This document shows positions 37,167 through 45,794 of a DNA stretch of 64,000 nt, one piece after another. This DNA is from GWF2-43-63 sp035390965 (GTDB lineage Bacteria; Bacteroidota; Bacteroidia; Bacteroidales; DTU049). The notes under the pieces were generated by a model, which was not told where the DNA came from, searched no databases, and was given only the letters and a program-made list of their open reading frames with translations. Position numbers and translations under genes: made by a program. The stretch's first letter is position 1. Each line of letters starts with the position of its first letter. The DNA lies in contig DAOPKE010000001.1 in assembly GCA_035390965.1 (NCBI GenBank), positions 1 to 64,000 of the forward strand, written 5' to 3'.

Positions 37167-38090
37167 TTATTTATTCAGATACCACTGATACACTTTTTCA
37201 ATGCCTTCTTTCAACGTTGTTTTGTGTTTCCACCCCGATGCGTGCAGACGGCTCACATCAAGCAGTTTGCGCGGTGTGCCGTCGGGCCTGGTGGTATCAT
37301 ATACCATTTTGCCTTCGTATCCCACAACCGATTTCACCGTTAATGCAAGTTCATTGATGGACAAATCTTCACCGGTTCCGATGTTTACATGAATCTCTTC
37401 GGAATAATGCTGCATCAGATGCACCAAAGCATCGGCAAGATCATCCACATACAGAAATTCGCGCAGCGGTTTGCCTGTGCCCCACAAAACAACTTCCGGC
37501 ATATTCTCAATTTTCGCTTCATGGAATTTCCGGATCATTGCAGGAAGTACATGCGATGAATTGAGGTCGAAGTTGTCGTTGATGCCGTAGAGATTTGTGG
37601 GCATGGCTGAAATGAAATCGCATCCGTACTGTCGGCGGTAGAATTTGCACAATTCAAGTCCCGAAATTTTTGCAATGGCATACGCTTCATTGGTTGGTTC
37701 CAGTGCTCCTGTGAGCAGGAACTCTTCGCGAATGGGTTGTGGAGCCATTTTCGGATAGATGCATGAGCTTCCGAGAAACAAAAGTTTTTTCACCTGATTC
37801 AGATATGCTGCATGAATCACGTTGAATTCAATCATCATGTTGTCATAGATGAATTCTGCAGGATATGTGTTGTTGGCATGAATACCGCCCACTTTTGCAG
37901 CTGCGAGAATAACGTAATCCGGTTTTTCCGAAGCAAAAAAATCGTTGACGGCTTTCTGATTGCGGAGGTCGAGCTCAGTTATATCGCGATGAATAATATC
38001 ATTGAATCCGTGTTTTCTGAGAGATCTGACTATGGCTGAGCCGACAAGTCCGGTATGACCTGCCACATAAATTTTTTCATTTAATTCCAT
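37167..38090 (-). CDS. fcl: GDP-L-fucose synthase
   Basis: 307 residues, normal length. The Rossmann start YVAGHTGLVGSAIVRSLRKHG, the catalytic pair in YAIAKISGLELC (YxxxK), SSCIYPKMAPQPIRE and the GTGKPLREFLYVDDLADA block identify GDP-4-keto-6-deoxymannose epimerase-reductase. It performs the second step from GDP-mannose to GDP-fucose, directly after gmd, with a 4-base gap. GDP-fucose here would feed surface glycan or protein O-glycosylation. Confidence 0.96.
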   Translation of the reverse strand: MELNEKIYVAGHTGLVGSAIVRSLRKHGFNDIIHRDITELDLRNQKAVNDFFASEKPDYVILAAAKVGGIHANNTYPAEFIYDNMMIEFNVIHAAYLNQVKKLLFLGSSCIYPKMAPQPIREEFLLTGALEPTNEAYAIAKISGLELCKFYRRQYGCDFISAMPTNLYGINDNFDLNSSHVLPAMIRKFHEAKIENMPEVVLWGTGKPLREFLYVDDLADALVHLMQHYSEEIHVNIGTGEDLSINELALTVKSVVGYEGKMVYDTTRPDGTPRKLLDVSRLHASGWKHKTTLKEGIEKVYQWYLNK

Positions 38091-38094
38091 GATG

Positions 38095-39159
38095 CTATTC
38101 CAGGTTTTTTTTTACAAATTCAAGATCATATTTCACCATGATCCGAACGAGTTCCTCAAATGATGTTTTGGTGGGATTCCAGCCCAGTGTTTTCCGGGCT
38201 TTTGATGGATCGCCCTGTAATTGTTCAACTTCAGTCGGACGGTAATATTTGGGATCAACTTCGACAAGAGTATTTCCTGTTTTGACATCGATTCCTTTTT
38301 CGTTTTCATTCTCACCTTCCCAGCGAAGTTCAATGCCGGCTTCGGCAAATGCGAGCGTGCAGAATTCGCGCACAGAATGCATCTGCCCGGTAGCAATGAC
38401 AAAATCCTCAGCTGTATTATGCTGAAGAATCAGCCACATGCATTCGATGTAGTCTTTTGCATAGCCCCAGTCTCGCATGGCGTTCAGATTGCCGAGATAT
38501 AGTTTTTTCTGCAATCCATGTGTAATGCGGGCCGCTGCCAGTGTGATTTTGCGTGTTACAAAAGTTTCACCGCGCCGTTCGCTTTCGTGATTGAAAAGAA
38601 TGCCGTTGGCTGCAAAAATATTGTAAGCTTCGCGATAATTTTTTGTAATCCAGAATCCATACAACTTTGCAACTCCGTAGGGTGAGCGCGGATAAAACGG
38701 TGTGTTTTCCGATTGAGGGACTTCCTGTACTTTCCCATACAATTCAGAAGTGGAGGCCTGATATATTTTTGTTTTCTTTTCCAGGCCAAGTATTCGCACA
38801 GCCTCAAGTACACGAAGGGTTCCAATGGCATCGGTTTCTGCAGTGTATTCAGGAACTTCGAATGAAACTTTTACATGTGATTGTGCTGCCAGATTGTATA
38901 TTTCGTCCGGCTGTACCGATTGAATGATTCTGATGATGGAAGATGAATCGGTCAGATCGCCGTAATGAAGCTCGATTTTTTTCTGATGCTTCATGTCTTC
39001 AATCCATTCATCAAAATACAAATGTTCGATACGTCCGGTATTGAAGTAGGATGCGCGGCGCATGAGCCCATGAACATCATATCCCTTTTCGAGCAGAAAT
39101 TCAGCCAGATAAGACCCGTCCTGACCTGTGATACCTGTAATCAGTGCTGTTTTTTTCAT
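38095..39159 (-). CDS. gmd: GDP-mannose 4,6-dehydratase
   Basis: 354 residues from ATG at 39159; a TTG four codons upstream would overlap the preceding stop and is less likely. Motifs: ALITGITGQDGSYLAEFLLE (NADP-binding), HGLMRRAS, LAAQSHVKVSF, YPRSPYGVAKLYGFW with the catalytic Tyr-Lys, and LFNHESERRGETFVTRK split. It dehydrates GDP-mannose for fcl. It lies 4 bases after the YfhO-like gene, so all four genes from 41647 to 36388 look like one transcript. Confidence 0.96.
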   Translation of the reverse strand: MKKTALITGITGQDGSYLAEFLLEKGYDVHGLMRRASYFNTGRIEHLYFDEWIEDMKHQKKIELHYGDLTDSSSIIRIIQSVQPDEIYNLAAQSHVKVSFEVPEYTAETDAIGTLRVLEAVRILGLEKKTKIYQASTSELYGKVQEVPQSENTPFYPRSPYGVAKLYGFWITKNYREAYNIFAANGILFNHESERRGETFVTRKITLAAARITHGLQKKLYLGNLNAMRDWGYAKDYIECMWLILQHNTAEDFVIATGQMHSVREFCTLAFAEAGIELRWEGENENEKGIDVKTGNTLVEVDPKYYRPTEVEQLQGDPSKARKTLGWNPTKTSFEELVRIMVKYDLEFVKKNLE

Positions 39160-39163
39160 TATT

Positions 39164-41647
39164 TTATTCAATTGATTCAGTAGAATTATCAGCTTTATTA
39201 TTGTTGCGAATCCATTTCCAGATCAAGAGACCAATGATTGAAATCAGCGCCAGACCTGCGATTACAGACCCCCATAATGATATTTTCTGTCCTTTTATAT
39301 ACAGTTCATCTTTGCAGGTAAACTGAATTACATGATTGCCTGCAGGCACCTGTAATCCGCGCAGAATGTAGTTTACGCGAATAATGGGCACGTCTTTTCC
39401 ATCAATGGTGGCTTTCCATGTTTTATAAAATACTTCTGAGAAAACGGCCAGCTGATTCTTTGTGTTTGTTGTTTTATAGCTGATTGCGCCTGGAGAATAA
39501 TCCATCATTACGATTGCTGCGGAGCTATCAGCTGTTGTTTGTAAAGCTTCAGGACTACTGAGTTTATCTTTCCAAACCTGATCGATAACTGCGGTCGTGC
39601 GCGGGTTGAAATCAGTTATGGCCACAATTTCCTCATCGGGTCCATTTACCCATTTCAATGTATCGACAAACCAGGCGTTTCCGAGAGCATCGGGATTTTT
39701 CTGCACTCCGGTTCCACCGGTTTCCCTGTTGGGAACAATAACATAGCGGGTATTCAGCATGTTCAGAACATTCACATTGATTTTTTCGGAAAGGTGATAA
39801 TCGATGATATCCTGATAGCGTCTGAGTTTAGCGGGGCTGTAGCCGCCAATGGATTTGTGGTAGTAAGAAGTATTGGATTCGTTGAAAGTGCTGCTGGCAA
39901 GATTAAGTACCCGGTAATTCGGGTCTTTGTCTTCAAGAATGATTTTATCGGCCTCGGTCATCTGAAATGTTTTTGCTTTGCGTTTGGGAACAAAATTGTC
40001 ATTTCCAAGAAAACGGCGGTCAACGACCCACAGGTCAATCAGAATGAGTGCGCCAAGCCCGATGATGAGATAATTGTTTTTGAATCGGTATTTCAGAAAT
40101 GCCCACATGAGGCCGAAGGCAAGGAAGATAAAAGCAAATGATCGCCAAGCATCGTTGACCATCATTGATTTTCGGTCGGCCTGCAGTGAGTCAATGAGCC
40201 AATCCGGATAGTTTGCATCAGATGCAGAAGAAAAGTCAAACAAACCACCGCCAAGCACTGCGAAAATAAGCGTAAGGCCTCCGGTAATTCCTCCGGCGAT
40301 ATATAGTTTTTTCAGCAGCGCTTCTTTTTTATTTTCGTCTTTGTATTGCTCAATAAATTCTTTGATGGCTAATATGGCGAGAATGGCCATGGTAACACCA
40401 GCGATAGTCAGAGCCATGGCCGGAGTTCTGAATTTATTGTACATCGGCAGATTATCGAAAATGAACTGATTGAATCCTCCGAGATTTTTACCCCAGGCCA
40501 GCATGACAGAAAGGATGGTTGCGGCAAGCAACCACCATTTTTCTTTTCCTTTCACGAGAATCAATCCTAAAACAAAAAGGAAACAAACAATGGCTCCGGC
40601 ATAGACTGGTCCCGATGTAAAGGGCTGTGCGCCCCAATAGGTGGGGGCATATTTGCAGAAATTCTTGCCCTGAGCACCACCAACACCATTTGCCTTCAAT
40701 GTTTTGTAACATTCCGATTCATTGCCGATATTGTAGTGGGAGCTGGCGCCATAGAGATTTGGGATCAGCAAGGTCCATGTTTCACCAATGCCATAACTCC
40801 ATTGATATGCATAGTCAATATCAAGCCCTGACCCTTCTTTTTGACCTTTGGGATTATTTTTAAGAACCGCACCGCCACGCATGGTTTCTTTGGTGTAGTC
40901 CATGATGGTAATCATTCTTCCGATGGATGGCAGAACGGCGATTCCCGCAACGATTAACAGAATAGCAGAAACCTTGAGAAAATGTTTTATTGCCTTTTCT
41001 TTTATTGCATAGATGAAATAGGTAACAAACATAATGGCAATAATCAGCAAGAGATAGTAGCTGATTTGCTGATGATTGTAATAAATATGAATACCGGTAA
41101 AGATAAGGGTTGTCAGAATGCCGATCAGATATTTTTTTTGATAAGTGAGAATGATTCCACCAATGACCGGCGCCATAGTAGCCATGGCCAGTCCTTTGTT
41201 TACATGACCGGCATCGATAATAATCAGATTATAGGATGCAAAAGCATAAGCAATAGACCCAACAATTGCAAGCCATGGTTTGACATTAAAAGCCATCAGC
41301 AGGATATAAAAGCCAATAAGATACAGAAAGACAATACCCACATGCAGCCCGGGAAGATTGAGCCGCAGAATAATGCTCAGATCTTTGAAAATATTGGTCA
41401 TGGGTGGGGCATAGGTGTAATTGGCCGGCATGCCGCCAAACATTGTGTTTGACCAATATGCGTATTCTCCGGTTTTTTCATAATGATCCCTGATATCTTT
41501 CCCCCAAGCCTGGGCACTTGCAACATCGCCCTGTGGCAGGTCTTTGTTGTCAAAAACAACAGGAGAAAAATATGCAACGGATAAAGCAATAAAAATCAAA
41601 ACAGCAATGAGATGAGGAAACCAAAGCCTGATATTAATTCTTTTCAT
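39164..41647 (-). CDS. YfhO-family integral membrane protein
   Basis: 827 residues from ATG at 41647; a longer frame adds ten non-hydrophobic residues. About a dozen membrane helices occur, starting with LIAVLIFIALSVAYFSPVVF. The first periplasmic loop has LPQGDVASAQAWGKDIRDHY and MFGGMPANYTYAPP, typical of YfhO and related polyprenyl-linked sugar transferases of the GT-C fold. The C-terminal part has a beta-rich soluble domain (about 600-790) and a last helix, then a Lys/Asn/Asp tail. It begins the gmd-fcl unit and could attach or translocate sugars of the same glycan. Donor and acceptor unknown. Confidence 0.87.
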   Translation of the reverse strand: MKRINIRLWFPHLIAVLIFIALSVAYFSPVVFDNKDLPQGDVASAQAWGKDIRDHYEKTGEYAYWSNTMFGGMPANYTYAPPMTNIFKDLSIILRLNLPGLHVGIVFLYLIGFYILLMAFNVKPWLAIVGSIAYAFASYNLIIIDAGHVNKGLAMATMAPVIGGIILTYQKKYLIGILTTLIFTGIHIYYNHQQISYYLLLIIAIMFVTYFIYAIKEKAIKHFLKVSAILLIVAGIAVLPSIGRMITIMDYTKETMRGGAVLKNNPKGQKEGSGLDIDYAYQWSYGIGETWTLLIPNLYGASSHYNIGNESECYKTLKANGVGGAQGKNFCKYAPTYWGAQPFTSGPVYAGAIVCFLFVLGLILVKGKEKWWLLAATILSVMLAWGKNLGGFNQFIFDNLPMYNKFRTPAMALTIAGVTMAILAILAIKEFIEQYKDENKKEALLKKLYIAGGITGGLTLIFAVLGGGLFDFSSASDANYPDWLIDSLQADRKSMMVNDAWRSFAFIFLAFGLMWAFLKYRFKNNYLIIGLGALILIDLWVVDRRFLGNDNFVPKRKAKTFQMTEADKIILEDKDPNYRVLNLASSTFNESNTSYYHKSIGGYSPAKLRRYQDIIDYHLSEKINVNVLNMLNTRYVIVPNRETGGTGVQKNPDALGNAWFVDTLKWVNGPDEEIVAITDFNPRTTAVIDQVWKDKLSSPEALQTTADSSAAIVMMDYSPGAISYKTTNTKNQLAVFSEVFYKTWKATIDGKDVPIIRVNYILRGLQVPAGNHVIQFTCKDELYIKGQKISLWGSVIAGLALISIIGLLIWKWIRNNNKADNSTESIE

Positions 41648-41674
41648 TGAGGTGCGTTTTACAAAAATGAATTG

Positions 41675-41682
41675 CAAAAATA
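41675..41682 (-). promoter_or_regulatory. Promoter -7-like box TATTTTTG for the YfhO-gmd-fcl unit
   Basis: Matches TAnnTTTG on the minus strand, 28 bases upstream of the ATG at 41647. No -33 element identified. The adjoining gap to 41843 also contains a short palindrome AATGATT-G-AATCATT at 41753-41767. Confidence 0.38.
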
Positions 41683-41843
41683 AGGTTTTTTATTGTTGCT
41701 TTGGTTTAGTTTGTTTATGGTGTATGTTTTATAGCAATGATTGAAATAAATAAATGATTGAATCATTCACAGAATGCTAATTTCGGCATAAACATTCTTT
41801 GGTGCCCTGCTTCGATAATCATGAAAAATCAATAAGAAAAACA

Positions 41844-42503
41844 CTAACCTTGTTTGTTCAGGTTTGATTCGATGAATTCTTCAATATTAAAAAAGTGTTG
41901 TTCAATCTCGAGTAGTCTTGAAGGATCGAAATTCCACCATTGAATCTTTTGAAGGTTCTGAATTTGTTCTTCTGTGAAACGATACTTTACAATCTGAACA
42001 GGGACTCCCACTGCAATGGCATAAGGAGGAATATCTTTTGAAACCACGGCTCCTGCACCAATAATGGCTCCATCGCCAATGCTTACTCCGTCAAGTATTG
42101 TAACATTGGCACCTATAAACACATCGTTTCCAATGGTGATGGTTTTTCTTTCATTGAGTTTATCGGTGGTGCACAAACTGATTCCATTCTGCCTGGCAGT
42201 TGAATAAAACATAGGTGCAGTGCTGATGCCATTGGTTGGATGGACTCCCCATCCGCATAAAAGATTGGGACCAATAGAACAGAATTTCCCGATTTTTGTA
42301 TTGTTGATCCATGAATTCATTGAAATGTAGGTATAATCTCCTACTTCTGCATCCCGGATATGTCCGGGAATAGCTATTTTGACGTGTTTTCCCTTTTTGA
42401 TTCTTTTTGAGCCGGATCTGATATAACTCAGAAAGACATTGTTTTCTCTGAATCGCATAAATTCAAAGAAAGTAGTGAAAAGGTCTTTTATTTTACCGAA
42501 CAT
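41844..42503 (-). CDS. Hexapeptide-repeat acyltransferase (CatB/xenobiotic-type LbH)
   Basis: 219 residues. The left-handed beta-helix is visible as hexapeptide repeats (VGDYTYISMNSWI, IGKFCSIGPNLL, IGNDVFIGANVTILDGVSIGDG split, IIGAGAVVSKD) with a loop insert containing the probable catalytic His in GWGVHPTNGIS. The helical tail follows GVPVQIVKYRF. Members O-acetylate sugars or antibiotics; beside glycan genes a sugar O-acetyltransferase is the likelier role. It begins 9 bases after the next gene upstream (42513-43370), so they form a pair. Confidence 0.9.
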   Translation of the reverse strand: MFGKIKDLFTTFFEFMRFRENNVFLSYIRSGSKRIKKGKHVKIAIPGHIRDAEVGDYTYISMNSWINNTKIGKFCSIGPNLLCGWGVHPTNGISTAPMFYSTARQNGISLCTTDKLNERKTITIGNDVFIGANVTILDGVSIGDGAIIGAGAVVSKDIPPYAIAVGVPVQIVKYRFTEEQIQNLQKIQWWNFDPSRLLEIEQHFFNIEEFIESNLNKQG

Positions 42504-42512
42504 ATTATTGAT

Positions 42513-43370
42513 TTAAGACACTGATTTACGTTTAAATGCATCGATGAAGGATTCTGGAGTGGCATTGAAAACTGTACTTTTTGTGGTTTTTGAATATTGC
42601 TCTATTTCATGATAACCCTTAAACATGAAATAGAGAAATGAAAGCATGGTTGCCAGATCAAATTCCATTGTCCGTGCATTTTTTGCCGCGTCTTCTTTGT
42701 CGTAGAAGTGAAAATCATTCAGACGAAGCTTGTTTTTTTCATCAACCCACAGGTTTTTCAGCCAGTCGTTTTCGCTTCCGATGAGGTATATTTCGCTATA
42801 TCCCGAATATATAGCCAGCATGAGCGCCGCAACCAAAACATTCTGTGCGCGTGGCATTCCGAGTTGTTTTCTGTATGCGAATTTTTTCAGAAAACGAAAA
42901 CCTTCTACTTTTGTTTTATTGTAGTAACATATTGTGATGTTGTTGTTTTTTTTCAGAATTTGGTTGATTTCTTTTTCCTTGCATGCCTGCCATGGCAGAT
43001 AAAGTTGCATTTCCCATGTTACTTGAGAAGTCAGATGCTGATAAAAGTCCAACACTTTTTCCTTTTGTTTTTCTTGTTTTACATCAAACCAGAAAGCCGG
43101 ATCGCATAGGACATATGTTTCTGGTTTGAGTTCGGCAAATATGTCTGTTGTTCCCATAAAATTAATAGCAATCAGATCATGGGTTTCTGATATGTGGTTT
43201 AATGATTTTATTGTATTGTTCAATGATGGACCATTTCCTAAAACGATGCAATGCGAATGTTTTTTATTTATTTTTTTTGTTTTTGTGAAACGACTGATCC
43301 ACAACAATCGGAATAATGAAAAAAAAGCATCAATGGAATTGTAAAACCATTGGAGTTGTTTCGGGTACAT
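42513..43370 (-). CDS. GT42/DUF115-like protein, putative glycosyltransferase
   Basis: 285 residues from ATG at 43370; a TTG at 43400 lies inside the promoter and was rejected. The core begins CIVLGNGPSLNNTIKSL, a nucleotide-binding GNGPSL motif found in GT42 sialyltransferases (CST-I) and in DUF115/MptE-like proteins. Further similarity of type, not of confirmed alignment, is the YSGYSEIYLIGSENDW block, which recalls the LGYKTIYLCGIDFY block of CST-I. An N-terminal basic and aromatic stretch may associate with the membrane. It is paired with an acetyltransferase, which would fit glycan decoration. Whether it handles sialic or other nonulosonic acid is open; no synthesis genes for these are in the window. 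Confidence 0.68.
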   Translation of the reverse strand: MYPKQLQWFYNSIDAFFSLFRLLWISRFTKTKKINKKHSHCIVLGNGPSLNNTIKSLNHISETHDLIAINFMGTTDIFAELKPETYVLCDPAFWFDVKQEKQKEKVLDFYQHLTSQVTWEMQLYLPWQACKEKEINQILKKNNNITICYYNKTKVEGFRFLKKFAYRKQLGMPRAQNVLVAALMLAIYSGYSEIYLIGSENDWLKNLWVDEKNKLRLNDFHFYDKEDAAKNARTMEFDLATMLSFLYFMFKGYHEIEQYSKTTKSTVFNATPESFIDAFKRKSVS

Positions 43371-43389
43371 ACCTGATGTTTGTTTCTTG

Positions 43390-43417
43390 CAAATGTACAA
43401 AATATCGGATTATTCAA
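43390..43417 (-). promoter_or_regulatory. Promoter for the GT42-like/acyltransferase pair: TTG, 17 bases, TACATTTG
   Basis: On the minus strand TTG (43415-43417) and TACATTTG (43390-43397) are 17 bases apart. The ATG is 19 bases after the -7 box. Confidence 0.58.
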
Positions 43418-43457
43418 TGTTGTATTGTTTAGGGTATATAATCATACATGATTTCAT

Positions 43458-43488
43458 AAAAAAAGCGCCTTAATAAAGCGCTTTTTTT
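43458..43488. terminator. Bidirectional intrinsic terminator
   Basis: AAAAAAAGCGC, a 9-base loop, then GCGCTTTTTTT: a GC stem flanked by A and T runs. It lies 20 bases after the stop of the minus-strand lipoprotein gene (43508) and separates it from the promoter at 43390-43417. Confidence 0.75.
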
Positions 43489-43507
43489 GAATTCTTTTAT
43501 CAAGTCA

Positions 43508-44134
43508 TCAGTTATGCGAACTCAGATCCTCATAAATGATAGTGGGATAATCTTCGGTGGTGGTGCCTTCGGTTTTGATTACCCCGGTACTCAGATTGAA
43601 CCAGATATACTTGTAATACACCGGGTCCTCACTGGTGGTTTCAAGTATCTTGATGCAGTTTGTAAAAGTACCTGCAGGAACAGTAACGGTTTCGTTCAGT
43701 GCAACAATTCTGCATGAATCAGAAACCGTACCCGAAGTATCGGTCCATGTCTCGGCCCAGAACTCGTCTACCGCAGGATTGGCATCACAAAACACAAGCA
43801 TTGTTCCGCCGCCTTGCGAGCAGAGCATTGAGAATTTGGTATCATCGGCATACCATTCCTGCGTAATTGTATACATTCCTGCAACGTTCCATGTTACATT
43901 TGCATACTTCTGAGCATTGATGCTATTGATGGTAAATGTCTGATTGAAATGGGGAGACCCGGCATCCGAATCATATGTGTCATATGTCCAGGTGGCGCCG
44001 GTTTTGAAGAATGTGAAAACGCTGCTGGTTGGAGTTGTTGGTGTATTGTTGTCTGGTTCGGGATCATCTTTTTTGCACCCTGTAAAGATGAGTGCAACAG
44101 CAAGCACAAGTGCTGCGGGCAGTAGTTTTTTCAT
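43508..44134 (-). CDS. Lipoprotein of unknown function
   Basis: 208 residues with a lipoprotein signal: MKKLLPAALVLAVALIFTGC, acylated Cys20, then a Lys/Asp/Pro/Thr-rich tether (KKDDPEPDNNTPTTPTSS). The mature domain opens with FFKTGATWTYDTYD and has TVPAGTFTNCIKILETTSED, a pattern I recall from Bacteroidota lipoproteins with all-beta folds. KDD after Cys could act as an export signal to the cell surface, but that is a guess. It follows the OmpA gene by 21 bases on the same strand and ends at a good terminator. Confidence 0.8.
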   Translation of the reverse strand: MKKLLPAALVLAVALIFTGCKKDDPEPDNNTPTTPTSSVFTFFKTGATWTYDTYDSDAGSPHFNQTFTINSINAQKYANVTWNVAGMYTITQEWYADDTKFSMLCSQGGGTMLVFCDANPAVDEFWAETWTDTSGTVSDSCRIVALNETVTVPAGTFTNCIKILETTSEDPVYYKYIWFNLSTGVIKTEGTTTEDYPTIIYEDLSSHN

Positions 44135-44155
44135 ATACCTGAAATTAATGTTTGT

Positions 44156-45463
44156 TTACAGTTTGATGAATTCGACGCGGCGGTTTTTTGATTTGTTTTC
44201 CGGGTTGTCATTGGGTCCGATGGGTTGACTTTCGCCCAATCCATCCGTTTCGATGCGGCTGGCATCGATACCAAAATCGTTGACCAGTTTTGTTTTTACA
44301 TTGGCAGCGCGTCGTTTTGAAAGGTCAAGATTCATGGCATCATCGCCGTCGCTATCGGTGTGTCCAACTATTTTTATCCGTACATCTGGGTTTTCCTTCA
44401 GAATATTGGCAATTTCGTTGAGCGATCCCTGTGATTCTGATTTTACAACATCTTTTCCGCTGTCGAAATAAATACCATAACTGATCAGTTTGCCTTCGGT
44501 CAGTAATTTGCTGCGCATATCAGGCGAAGCTGTGGTAATTTTCAGATTGGTAACAAAGGGGTGGCTGTTGCGATCCCAGCCAAAAAAGCGGAAACGGTTG
44601 AATTTCCCTTCAGCATAAATATTGGTTGGAACATCAAGTACTTTGGCACCCTGATGATAAATACGAACACGACGTTTCTGAACCCAAATGATAACATGAT
44701 TTACTTTTTCTTTTACTATTGGATTTTTCGATGCATTTCCTTCAAGCCAATCCTTCCCACTTTCGCCATAACCTTTAGATTCCCAGCCATCGGGAGCTAA
44801 TGTGATGCGAAGCCCATATAATCCAGGATACAGGGCGTCCTCAATTTCGCGCACGTTTTCCGGATCTGTTTGGTATAAGGAAAGAACAATACCTCTGGAG
44901 TAATCTGCATCGGGTATGATATCAAACTCAAAAATGTAGTTGTCTGGAAATGCAATGTCTTTTGAAAAGCAGTAAGTTGCATCTTCTCCGTTCAAATGAA
45001 ACCATTTGCCTGGAGCTATATTGACGGTTTTTACTTCTCCACTGCTGTTCGATGTCCATAATGCAGGAAAGTCGCCGATGGCATCTTGTGAAAAATCCTC
45101 GAAGAAAAGAATTTTGTCGCCCGGAATGAAATCGTAAACCGAATAACTTTCCAGTTTCACATTGTTTTCTCCATTTTCCGAACTTGAGTTTTCCTCAACA
45201 TTTTCGCTCTCTTCAGTGTTTTCGCCTTCAATGTTTTCTTCAGTTTCTCCATCTTCGGCATTTTTATCCTTGTCTTTGTTCTTTTTCTTAAAGACCCCAT
45301 TAATGCCCTCTTCGGTTTTGTCAAAACCTTTGTCAATGGATTCATCTGTTTTTTGCTCCAGTTTTTCCTGTGCCTTGTTTTTGATTTTGCCTCCAATATC
45401 AATCTGAGCAAAAGAAATACTGCTGATCAATAAAGCAGTAAGAAGGATTAAGAATTGTTTCAT
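44156..45463 (-). CDS. OmpA-family protein with lectin-like middle domain
   Basis: 435 residues with a signal peptide (MKQFLILLTALLISSISFAQ). Residues about 25-105 are a highly charged Lys/Glu/Asp/Asn linker. Residues about 110-310 resemble a concanavalin/laminin-G type jelly roll (FFEDFSQDAIGDFPALW; FEFDIIPDADYSRGIVLSLY split; VNHVIIWVQKRRVRIYHQG). The C-terminal OmpA domain (about 320-435) has the peptidoglycan-binding block VGHTDSDGDDAMNLDLSKRR, with the usual Asp and Arg, and NRRVEFIKL. No beta-barrel is seen, so it is probably periplasmic, bound to peptidoglycan. It is first in a pair with the lipoprotein gene. Confidence 0.88.
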   Translation of the reverse strand: MKQFLILLTALLISSISFAQIDIGGKIKNKAQEKLEQKTDESIDKGFDKTEEGINGVFKKKNKDKDKNAEDGETEENIEGENTEESENVEENSSSENGENNVKLESYSVYDFIPGDKILFFEDFSQDAIGDFPALWTSNSSGEVKTVNIAPGKWFHLNGEDATYCFSKDIAFPDNYIFEFDIIPDADYSRGIVLSLYQTDPENVREIEDALYPGLYGLRITLAPDGWESKGYGESGKDWLEGNASKNPIVKEKVNHVIIWVQKRRVRIYHQGAKVLDVPTNIYAEGKFNRFRFFGWDRNSHPFVTNLKITTASPDMRSKLLTEGKLISYGIYFDSGKDVVKSESQGSLNEIANILKENPDVRIKIVGHTDSDGDDAMNLDLSKRRAANVKTKLVNDFGIDASRIETDGLGESQPIGPNDNPENKSKNRRVEFIKL

Positions 45464-45477
45464 GGTCGTTTTTTTTA

Positions 45478-45485
45478 CAAAAATA
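45478..45485 (-). promoter_or_regulatory. Promoter -7-like box TATTTTTG for the OmpA gene
   Basis: Matches TAnnTTTG on the minus strand, 15 bases upstream of the ATG at 45463. The region where the -33 element should lie is occupied by the inverted repeat at 45497-45538. Confidence 0.42.
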
Positions 45486-45496
45486 GTTAATTCTTG

Positions 45497-45538
45497 GCGA
45501 AAATAATCGTTTTGTTTTAATTTGCCGATTATTTTCGC
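45497..45538. repeat. Perfect 13-bp inverted repeat in the divergent 45464-45794 gap
   Basis: GCGAAAATAATCG (45497-45509) and CGATTATTTTCGC (45526-45538) are exact inverses around a 16-base T-rich loop. The near arm begins 12 bases upstream of the OmpA -7 box. The rest of the 331-base gap is AT-rich, with a TAATTTTG box at 45618-45625 and no sign of a gene. Confidence 0.6.
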
Positions 45539-45794
45539 GTGCCGCTAATTAAAAATCGTGCCAATGTCTATTTTTCTTTTTTTTGACGAACAATGCCCAG
45601 GAGTGTAAAATTCGGCATAATTTTGTTAAATAAATCCCTGTGTGTTAAATTTTAAAATATTGGAAATCAGTAGGTATTGAAAAATAATCAAAAAAATGGC
45701 GAAAATATTTAAAAAAAATTAAGAATGATTGACAAATGCAAAATAAAGGTTTAATTTTATGCTTTCAAATACGAACAATAAAAACCGGGAAGTC

